From positions 1 through 51,550 of the IMG/VR virus record IMGVR_UViG_3300025401_000005: a DNA stretch of 51,550 nt. One strand, given 5' to 3'. Made by a program: the position numbers and the translations under genes. Position 1 is the stretch's first letter. Each line of letters starts with the position of its first letter. This stretch comes from a virus. The notes below the pieces were generated by a model. The model was not told where the DNA came from. It did not search any database and was given only the letters and a program-made list of their open reading frames with translations. This document shows, piece after piece, positions 46,129 to 51,550 of this stretch.

Positions 46129-46368
46129 ATGTCTTATACTCCTCTTGCATTCGCCCCATTTGTTGATACCACAAGTAGTGAACAAAATTGGCAGATTTTT
46201 AATGCTATCTCTGGAACCAATCCAGCCTGGACAAGCATTACCCTTTCTAATTATTCGGGAACCAATCCCGGCACGGTTCAGTATTTTGATGCCAGCGGTA
46301 GTGTCGTGTTGACATTGACCCTTACTTACGATGGTAGCGGCAATCTGACTTCGGTTGTCCGTAGCTAG
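46129..46368 (+). CDS. Small beta-rich virion protein
   Basis: A 79-residue Ser/Thr/Asn-rich protein (WTSITLSNYSGTNPGTVQYF, LTYDGSGNLTSVVRS). The final TLTYDGSGNLTS motif is common at the end of phage beta-sandwich proteins. It precedes the adhesin gene by 8 bases. Function is inferred from context. Confidence 0.55.
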   Translation: MSYTPLAFAPFVDTTSSEQNWQIFNAISGTNPAWTSITLSNYSGTNPGTVQYFDASGSVVLTLTLTYDGSGNLTSVVRS

Positions 46369-46376
46369 GACAACTT

Positions 46377-48188
46377 ATGGCAACGCTTTATTTTAACGCT
46401 ACAGCAAGCGGGGATCCTAGCTATAGCAATGTAGCTAACTGGTGGACAAATGTAGGAGCTACGATTCCTGCTGGAACAATTCCAAGCAATTACGACGATA
46501 TTATTGTCCAGACACCAATGATTTCAGATTCCAATTCAGCTTATATTGGAGTAAATACCGCAATATTCAATAACAACACATATCTAGATAGTGTTTCTTA
46601 TTACTTTTACCCATTGTCTGCAAATGTAGCAACATTTAATGGAAATTCATATATAACTCTAAATAGTGGGATTACTAATTACAATAATCAATTAGGAAAT
46701 GCTGTATTTAACAATACTGCAACTAATCGTGGAGGATATGTTTTTGGAACCGCAACATTTAATTATCTTACAGCAACTTTTAATGGTTCTGGATACGCAG
46801 TAACTGATATTACTGGATATGGTGTTGGTAATGCTGTACTAGGAGCTTTTGATAAAAACAACATTTTAATTAACATAGTTAATTTTGTTAATACTGATTT
46901 TCAATCTGATGGATTTATGCAGAATGAATATGCAAATCCAGTAGCTATTAATTTTTATGATAATACCGTTAATTATGGGAGCATTTTTGGAACCGCTACT
47001 TTTTATGATTATTCCCAAAACTTTGGATCATTGGATGGATTGCCAGTTATAGTTTATCCTAATCCTAATGTGGTAGTTGGTGGACAATATTTTGCAGGAC
47101 AAAATACTGGAGCAATTTATGTAGGTTATGGTATTTATTTTAATAATATTATCATTACTGGTGGTGGAGATTCAGATTTTGGAAATGTAAATAATTGGTT
47201 CCAAGATGGAACTACTCCACTTGGTTTTATTCCATCTAGTTCATTACCACTTACTGTTTCAGTATTTGATTGTTCTATTCTTACTAATACATACGGATCT
47301 GCTAGTTTAGATACTATTGAAATTTATGGTAATACTCAACTTGCAATTGATGTAAGTGCTACTGGTCTTTTTTATAATAACTCTTTTAATACAGGAACTT
47401 TAACTGGAACTTTAATTGGAGGGTATGTTGAATTTTATAATTCAAGTCATAATGCAGGAACAATAAACATTGATACTACTGGTAATAATTTTTATGATAA
47501 TAGTTATAATAGTGGCACTATTAATAATTCTCAATCAATTACATTTAATGGAAATAGCTACAATTCTAATATTGTAACAGGAACAAGTGCTTTCTATGGT
47601 AATTCCTACAACTCTGGACAAGTAGGAACTGCTGGAGGCACTACGGCATCTTTCCACGATGCTTCCCAAAACCAAGGAGTAATTGGATCTACAAGTCCAT
47701 CAGCAATCTCCAATGGAGACTTTAACAACACCTCAATCAATATCGGAAGCATCACAGGAAACGCAAGATTCCGTTATGTGACTGCAACTAGCGGTGTTGC
47801 CGTTGACATCACGGGATATGCTAATGGCCCTGTAAACGGAACAACCTACGATTCCGCAAACAATGTCATCACAACTTGGAAATTCCAAGGGACTGATTTC
47901 ATGCAATCTGGAGCAACCGTGACAGGCAATGCTATCTTTGTCCAAAATACGGGAGCAAGCGGCATTTCTGTTTGTTTGATTACTGGCAATGCAATAGTAA
48001 CAAGCCCTGCCCAAAGACCACTCCAAGCAACCGTACTTGGTTCAATAACCTATGTTGGATATGGTGGGCCACCAGTAAACATTTTTGTGATGCTGAACTT
48101 TCCGTTCCCGCTTAACTATATCCTTGGCAAAACCAATCCTTTTGGAGTTTCGTCATTGTTGAAACTGCCGTTTTATATTAACAAATAA
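46377..48188 (+). CDS. Beta-solenoid adhesin-like virion protein
   Basis: A 603-residue protein. Much of it consists of degenerate repeats of about 17-20 residues of the type (F/Y)NNSxNxGTIxG: examples are FYNNSFNTGTLTG, FYNSSHNAGTI, FYDNSYNSGTI and FNGNSYNSNIV. This suggests a right-handed beta-solenoid as in phage fibres and adhesins. It is almost devoid of charged residues. The region about 46500-47620 is strongly AT-rich and then returns abruptly to the genome average, which points to recombination of the receptor-binding part. It probably contacts host polysaccharide. Confidence 0.65.
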   Translation: MATLYFNATASGDPSYSNVANWWTNVGATIPAGTIPSNYDDIIVQTPMISDSNSAYIGVNTAIFNNNTYLDSVSYYFYPLSANVATFNGNSYITLNSGITNYNNQLGNAVFNNTATNRGGYVFGTATFNYLTATFNGSGYAVTDITGYGVGNAVLGAFDKNNILINIVNFVNTDFQSDGFMQNEYANPVAINFYDNTVNYGSIFGTATFYDYSQNFGSLDGLPVIVYPNPNVVVGGQYFAGQNTGAIYVGYGIYFNNIIITGGGDSDFGNVNNWFQDGTTPLGFIPSSSLPLTVSVFDCSILTNTYGSASLDTIEIYGNTQLAIDVSATGLFYNNSFNTGTLTGTLIGGYVEFYNSSHNAGTINIDTTGNNFYDNSYNSGTINNSQSITFNGNSYNSNIVTGTSAFYGNSYNSGQVGTAGGTTASFHDASQNQGVIGSTSPSAISNGDFNNTSINIGSITGNARFRYVTATSGVAVDITGYANGPVNGTTYDSANNVITTWKFQGTDFMQSGATVTGNAIFVQNTGASGISVCLITGNAIVTSPAQRPLQATVLGSITYVGYGGPPVNIFVMLNFPFPLNYILGKTNPFGVSSLLKLPFYINK

Positions 48189-48191
48189 CTT

Positions 48192-48563
48192 ATGAGCCTT
48201 CTTCCTATAGCCCCAACACCAAAAACCATAGTTGTTACGCCTCCTCCCCTTACCCAAAAGGATGGAACGGTAAAAACTTTTGAACCAATCACAATTACCG
48301 GGGATCTTGATTATCAAGTCACCTACGACAACTCCAAAAAGATTGCGTTTGCCATCATTAAAAAGGTCAATCTTGTGGTCAATCTTTGGTCTGGAGCCGC
48401 ATACGATGCCGCTGGAGAGTTCACCGATACTGACGTCAACAACCGATTGACTGAACTACTTGGCTCTACACCAGAAGAGATTTCCGCATCGTTGCAAAAG
48501 CTATATAAGACTCCTCCAGCAGTTAAGACTCCTTCTGCTAAACCCTCAACTCCAGCCTCCTAA
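48192..48563 (+). CDS. Small protein with Pro-rich tail, tail or lysis border
   Basis: A 123-residue protein: a Pro/Thr-rich start (MSLLPIAPTPKTIVVTPPPL), a central folded part (YDNSKKIAFAIIKKVNLVVN LWSG) and a Pro/Ala/Lys tail. It is located between the adhesin and the lysis cassette. I do not recognise a family. Confidence 0.5.
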   Translation: MSLLPIAPTPKTIVVTPPPLTQKDGTVKTFEPITITGDLDYQVTYDNSKKIAFAIIKKVNLVVNLWSGAAYDAAGEFTDTDVNNRLTELLGSTPEEISASLQKLYKTPPAVKTPSAKPSTPAS

Positions 48564-48566
48564 TTT

Positions 48567-48842
48567 ATGGCAAACGAGATTCCCCAAAATAATGAGGTAA
48601 CTGCCATACTCAATCTCATCCTTGGGTATCTCAAGGCATATGGGCTTGCCACATTGTGTATTTTCTTTGCCGGCGTTTGGTTTGTCCTGGTAGATCACTT
48701 CAGTCTTGTCCGGGTTACTGAAGAAACAGATTGGATGAAGCCCAGGGTTCAATCACTCTGGTACAAGAGTCATCCAGATATGTCGGAAAGTGTGGACGCA
48801 ACTCAAAGCCATATCAAAGGCGAGTCTCCTTCTGGTCGATGA
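48567..48842 (+). CDS. Single-span membrane protein, lysis cassette
   Basis: A 91-residue protein with one transmembrane helix at about residues 28-48 (LATLCIFFAGVWFVLVDHF) and hydrophilic flanks. Its stop overlaps the lipoprotein start (ATGA). First gene of a five-gene cassette that ends with the endolysin. It could be a pinholin, antiholin or spanin component; which one is undetermined. Confidence 0.6.
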   Translation: MANEIPQNNEVTAILNLILGYLKAYGLATLCIFFAGVWFVLVDHFSLVRVTEETDWMKPRVQSLWYKSHPDMSESVDATQSHIKGESPSGR

Positions 48843-49003
48843 AATACCTTCCATTTATTGTTATGTTTTTTGTTGGATGCACTCATGCGCCCGTGAGTAC
48901 ATTCCCCACACAAGACCCGCATTTGAATGCCGCAATTTCTGATGTTGACAGGATAGACGGAAAAGCAGTCGTTGTGGAAAAATGGCTCATGTCTACAAAA
49001 TGA
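48839..49003 (+). CDS. Small lipoprotein, candidate outer spanin
   Basis: A 54-residue protein starting MKYLPFIVMFFVGCTHAPVS: a lipoprotein signal with lipobox FVGC, so the mature protein of about 41 residues would be anchored by Cys14. Start and stop overlap neighbours by ATGA. Small lipoproteins in phage lysis cassettes are usually Rz1-like outer spanins, which would pair with the membrane protein encoded next. This supports a host with an outer membrane. Confidence 0.65.
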   Translation: MKYLPFIVMFFVGCTHAPVSTFPTQDPHLNAAISDVDRIDGKAVVVEKWLMSTK

Positions 49004-49437
49004 GAAAACTTGTACATATCATTGCCGTGATGTCGATGCTTTCGACATTTCTTTACACATCAAAGGCCGAAATAAGCCGAGCAGATATTTTGGCAACTGT
49101 TCGCCATATGCAAACGTTGGCACAGGACGAGAAGATCCAACTCCAAAAAGCGCAAGCGGATTACCAAGAACAAGCAATCAAACTTCAAGAACAAACACTC
49201 CTTGCCAACAAGTGGCAACTGGAGGCTCACGCTAACGCAAAACAACGAGATGTTCTTATTTATTTGTTCAGCGTGATATGCGGGTTCTGGTTTCTTTCTG
49301 GATACCAAAACTTCCAGATTCCTGTGCTTCCTCCTTGGAAGTGGGCAATTGAAGCAGGATTCTTTGCACTAGGATTTGCCGCCGCATATGCCGCTGGAAG
49401 ATATTTTCTTGTTTGGGCTTCTCACTTTATTCCATGA
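49000..49437 (+). CDS. Membrane protein with coiled coil, lysis cassette
   Basis: A 145-residue protein starting MRKLVHIIAVMSMLSTFLYT, chosen because this Met overlaps the lipoprotein stop (ATGA); the N-terminus is a signal peptide or anchor. A coiled coil follows (about 45-85, DEKIQLQKAQADYQEQAIKL). Two further transmembrane helices occur at about 92-108 and 122-142. A periplasmic coiled coil suits an inner spanin, but two extra C-terminal helices are unusual, so holin activity is also possible. Confidence 0.55.
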   Translation: MRKLVHIIAVMSMLSTFLYTSKAEISRADILATVRHMQTLAQDEKIQLQKAQADYQEQAIKLQEQTLLANKWQLEAHANAKQRDVLIYLFSVICGFWFLSGYQNFQIPVLPPWKWAIEAGFFALGFAAAYAAGRYFLVWASHFIP

Positions 49438-49739
49438 ACTTCATTAAGGGCATTATAAGCGAAAGCAATGGGACTCCATCAAGTCTCCGAATCTCCTTTC
49501 TTACTTGGGAGATTATTCTTGTTTGTGCCTTTACTGTTCTTATTGGATACACCGTGATTTCTCATCACTTCCATCCAGAGAATCAATTTAATCCTTCATC
49601 AGCATTGACTTGGGTGGCATCCATCTTTGCCGCAAATCGTGGATCAAAACTGATCCAGAAACCATTTGAGTCTGACTCCATTGATAATCAAGACGAATCA
49701 ATAGAACCGACTCACCCAATTCAGACCAAGGATCTATGA
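49434..49739 (+). CDS. Holin-like membrane protein
   Basis: A 101-residue protein starting MNFIKGIISESNGTPSSLRI (ATGA overlap with the previous stop). The pattern FIKxIxSExNGTPSSLRxSF followed by one transmembrane helix (about 28-48, TWEIILVCAFTVLIGYTVI) and a second weak hydrophobic stretch before an LIQKPFE tail occurs in a family of phage holin-type proteins. It precedes the endolysin with an ATGA overlap. Confidence 0.65.
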   Translation: MNFIKGIISESNGTPSSLRISFLTWEIILVCAFTVLIGYTVISHHFHPENQFNPSSALTWVASIFAANRGSKLIQKPFESDSIDNQDESIEPTHPIQTKDL

Positions 49740-50293
49740 CAATCAGCGACATCATTAGTGCGGCTAAAACCAAATTCCCCGAAAGGTTTTGTTTTTGGTT
49801 GAACTTCATTTGCGAGGCTGAAGCCACAATTGGACAGGATGGAAATATCTTGAGGGAAGATGATCACGATGGGGCCGGGATCACATTCTGTGGATTGACC
49901 CAAAGGGATGATCAGCTTCCAGACAATCCGACTCCACAATGGGTTGCAGATAAGTATCATGATGGCTATTGGGCCGAATCTAGGGCCGATCTTCTTCCCA
50001 AAGGAGTAGGAGAAGAGGTTGCCAACATTGCCGTGAATGAGGGGCTAGGAACCGCTTTTAAGATCCTCCAACAATCAATCAATGCTTTGGGAGTTCACAT
50101 CAATGTAGATGGCAAGATTGGTTCTCAAACTGAAGATGCGGCATTTAAGGAAGATGCTCACCAACTGGCACTCAAGATTGCTGAATACAATGATCAGCAT
50201 TATAAAGATATTGCTGACAGAAGGCCCGACTTGCGTAATAATCTGCGAGGCTGGTTGAATCGTGACCAGTTAATGGTCAAAACCTTTGCATAA
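49736..50293 (+). CDS. GH108-like endolysin (N-acetylmuramidase)
   Basis: A 185-residue protein. The N-terminal part fits glycoside hydrolase 108: an acidic pair CEAEATIGQDG near residues 26-36 (candidate catalytic Glu27 or Glu29), then the DDHDGAGITFCGLTQ motif near 42-56. The C-terminal half (VNEGLGTAFKILQQSINALG, VDGKIGSQT) is the PG_binding_3 module usually fused to GH108. It degrades peptidoglycan glycan strands at lysis. Its stop shares a base with the next start (TAATG). Confidence 0.85.
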   Translation: MTISDIISAAKTKFPERFCFWLNFICEAEATIGQDGNILREDDHDGAGITFCGLTQRDDQLPDNPTPQWVADKYHDGYWAESRADLLPKGVGEEVANIAVNEGLGTAFKILQQSINALGVHINVDGKIGSQTEDAAFKEDAHQLALKIAEYNDQHYKDIADRRPDLRNNLRGWLNRDQLMVKTFA

Positions 50294-50568
50294 TGAATTA
50301 CCAGAACGGACAATCTTGTTGCAGTAACAACCCACTTGGCGGGAGCAGTAACTATTGTGGTTGTGGTCAACCGTATCCCATTGTGCCGGGATCTAACCCA
50401 TCTCTCCAGACATGGAATGGTCAAGCGTTTGTTGTGGCAGATGGATCGGTTCAGCTTCCTATTTCGCTTCCGTATCTCCAGCAGACTACTCGCTCCAATA
50501 TTCAATTTGTGGTTGGAGTAACCGCTACCGGCACTCTTTCTCTTGTGCCTGTATCCTCATTTAATTGA
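50293..50568 (+). CDS. Small fibre-type protein with Cys-rich N-terminus
   Basis: A 91-residue protein. The Cys/Asn/Gly-rich N-terminus (CCSNNPLGGSSNYCGCGQPY) resembles that of the fibre gene at 17-1435. The remainder (NPSLQTWNGQAFVVADGSVQ, PISLPYLQQ) aligns with the N-terminal 90 residues of the next protein. It looks like an independently encoded base or adaptor module of the fibre family. Confidence 0.55.
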   Translation: MNYQNGQSCCSNNPLGGSSNYCGCGQPYPIVPGSNPSLQTWNGQAFVVADGSVQLPISLPYLQQTTRSNIQFVVGVTATGTLSLVPVSSFN

Positions 50569-50569
50569 T

Positions 50570-51391
50570 ATGCCCTGCTTCAATACAGTACCAATTAGCA
50601 TCATCCCTCCTACCGCCCAGGGACAGGGGCCGCTTGTATGGCAGAATGGTAGCCAGATCAACAGGCTTAATTCTCCGCTGAATCCATCATTGGTATTGTT
50701 TGATGGTAGCGTTACCCGATTTGGTGATGGGTCAGCGCAATCTCCTATTTACTTGCCAAACATTCAACAAGTATCTGGTTCTCCAACATTTATTTTAGGT
50801 GCAAATTCTTCTGGAAAATGGGGTTTTTATAATCAAACTGTTTCTGGATTGGGAACGCCAAATCAAATCCTTACTACTAATTCTAGTGGAACTGCAACTT
50901 TATGGCAAACAGGAGTAACAGGAGTTACAAATGGATCTACAAGCAATGGCACAAATACAGCAGTTGGTGGAACTGGATTGTATGGAGAGTTTATTACATC
51001 ATCTGTTGCTCAAGCATCAGCAGTAACTTTAAGTGGAAATGCTCCAAAAACTGTAACTTCAATTACTCTTACTTCTGGAGATTGGGATGTTCGAGGACAA
51101 GTAGATTATGTTAATCCATCTACAACAGCAACTGCTCTGGTAACACTTATCCAACAAGGAATTAATGTTGGAACACCAAATGCTTTTGGAGGCCAAGATA
51201 CTTACAGTATTTTGCAAATGTCTCAAATTACTTTAGGAGTACTTGGAGTTAGCACTCTTGGTATGCCAATTAGGATTCAAAGGGTAAATATTCCAGCATC
51301 TACTACAACTGTAGTTTATCTTATTGCCTCTTCTAATTTTTCTGGATCTTTATCTGCTTTTGGAACAATTGAAGCTCGTCGAGTTAGATAA
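50570..51391 (+). CDS. Fibre-type virion protein
   Basis: A 273-residue protein starting MPCFNTVPISIIPPTAQGQG; the start is one base after the previous stop. The N-terminal 90 residues (NPSLVLFDGSVTRFGDGSAQ SPIYLPNIQQ) match the preceding small protein. The C-terminal 140 residues (SVAQASAVTLSGNAPKTVTS, then GDWDVRGQVDY) form a beta-sandwich commonly found at the end of phage fibres. The coding region from about 50,780 is AT-richer than the first part. Receptor recognition is likely. Confidence 0.6.
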   Translation: MPCFNTVPISIIPPTAQGQGPLVWQNGSQINRLNSPLNPSLVLFDGSVTRFGDGSAQSPIYLPNIQQVSGSPTFILGANSSGKWGFYNQTVSGLGTPNQILTTNSSGTATLWQTGVTGVTNGSTSNGTNTAVGGTGLYGEFITSSVAQASAVTLSGNAPKTVTSITLTSGDWDVRGQVDYVNPSTTATALVTLIQQGINVGTPNAFGGQDTYSILQMSQITLGVLGVSTLGMPIRIQRVNIPASTTTVVYLIASSNFSGSLSAFGTIEARRVR

Positions 51392-51423
51392 CAATCTATA
51401 TTGCAAATTTCTCATAAACCAAA

Positions 51424-51550
51424 TACAACTTATTGATCTATGTCTTGCGGAAACAACTACAACGGATGGGGTGGAGGATGCGGGTGTGCAAACACCGTTC
51501 AGTATGCTCCCCCGGCTTGCAATCCCAACTTCCCAACTTATTGCACCGCA
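51424..51550 (+). repeat. 127-bp terminal overlap identical to positions 1-127
   Basis: The last 127 bases repeat the first 127 exactly, including the first 111 bases of the fibre gene (51440 onward equals 17 onward). The repeat cuts through a gene and has the length of a common assembly k-mer, so it marks a circular or circularly permuted genome and not a natural terminal repeat. The unique genome is 51,423 bp. Confidence 0.9.

Noticed and set aside
51424-51550. Natural short direct terminal repeat as in T7-like phages
   Set aside because: It has exactly the k-mer length 127 and cuts through a fibre gene; T7-type repeats usually lie in non-coding DNA near early promoters. An assembly overlap explains it better, though coverage data would be needed to be certain.
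1-51550. Temperate phage with integrase or repressor
   Set aside because: No tyrosine or serine recombinase, Cro/CI-like pair or attachment site was found in any gene; the RHH and winged-helix proteins are small regulators found in virulent phages too.

Overview
The window is a complete tailed-bacteriophage genome, almost certainly circularised during assembly. Positions 51424-51550 repeat positions 1-127 exactly, so the unique genome is 51,423 bp and the gene at 17-1435 runs across the artificial junction. No integrase, repressor, transposase, rRNA or CRISPR array is visible, which points to a virulent phage. A very large portal, a scaffold, giant internal proteins and no tape-measure, tail-tube or sheath genes suggest a podovirus-like virion with P22/T7-type logic. 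A lipobox protein beside the endolysin and a heptosyltransferase-like glycosyltransferase suggest a Gram-negative host. The host taxon cannot be named from sequence alone.

Layout. (1) 38.7-51.4 kb continuing through the junction to 17.8 kb, all + strand, is the late region: portal, scaffold, major capsid protein, small beta-rich virion proteins, a repeat-rich adhesin, a lysis cassette (several membrane proteins, a lipoprotein, a GH108-like endolysin), three related fibre-type genes, a large FN3-containing tail protein, two Gln-rich internal proteins, a 2,303-residue giant virion protein and a two-domain glycosyltransferase. A GIY-YIG homing endonuclease sits among the tail genes. (2) 17.8-25.3 kb, - strand, is a tightly coupled replication/recombination operon, mostly with 4-base ATGA overlaps: RecT, a Cas4/RecB-type exonuclease, an SSB-like protein with an acidic Ile-Pro-Phe tail, a DUF1064-like nuclease, a DnaT/helicase-loader-like protein, a minimal RNA ligase and many small proteins. 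(3) 25.3-30.7 kb, - strand, holds many tiny genes plus a C5 cytosine methyltransferase. Part of it (27.6-28.7 kb) carries a dispersed 12-bp repeat that is always read as Asn-Thr-Ala-Ala. (4) 30.7-33.1 kb is the regulatory hub: divergent promoters, inverted repeats, a probable small terminase gene, a DUF5856-like gene, a roughly 260-nt non-coding region with strong structured-RNA features, and a tRNA-Gln(TTG). (5) 33.1-38.6 kb, mainly - strand, carries a small metallopeptidase, a calcineurin-type phosphoesterase, an amidinotransferase/DDAH-like enzyme and the large terminase.

How it works together. No DNA or RNA polymerase, helicase or primase is recognisable, so the phage probably captures the host replisome through the DnaT-like protein and produces concatemers by RecT/exonuclease recombination. 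These would be packaged by a terminase whose subunits are encoded 5 kb apart on opposite strands. Starts generally lack a Shine-Dalgarno sequence. They are coupled to the previous stop or preceded by an unstructured A/C-rich leader built from AACCAAC/ACAACC-type units.

The features most worth following up are the structured RNA beside the tRNA, the in-frame NTAA repeat family, the A/C-rich leaders, the giant virion protein, the fused glycosyltransferase and the amidinotransferase. Functions are inferred from motifs recognised by eye; no database search was run.
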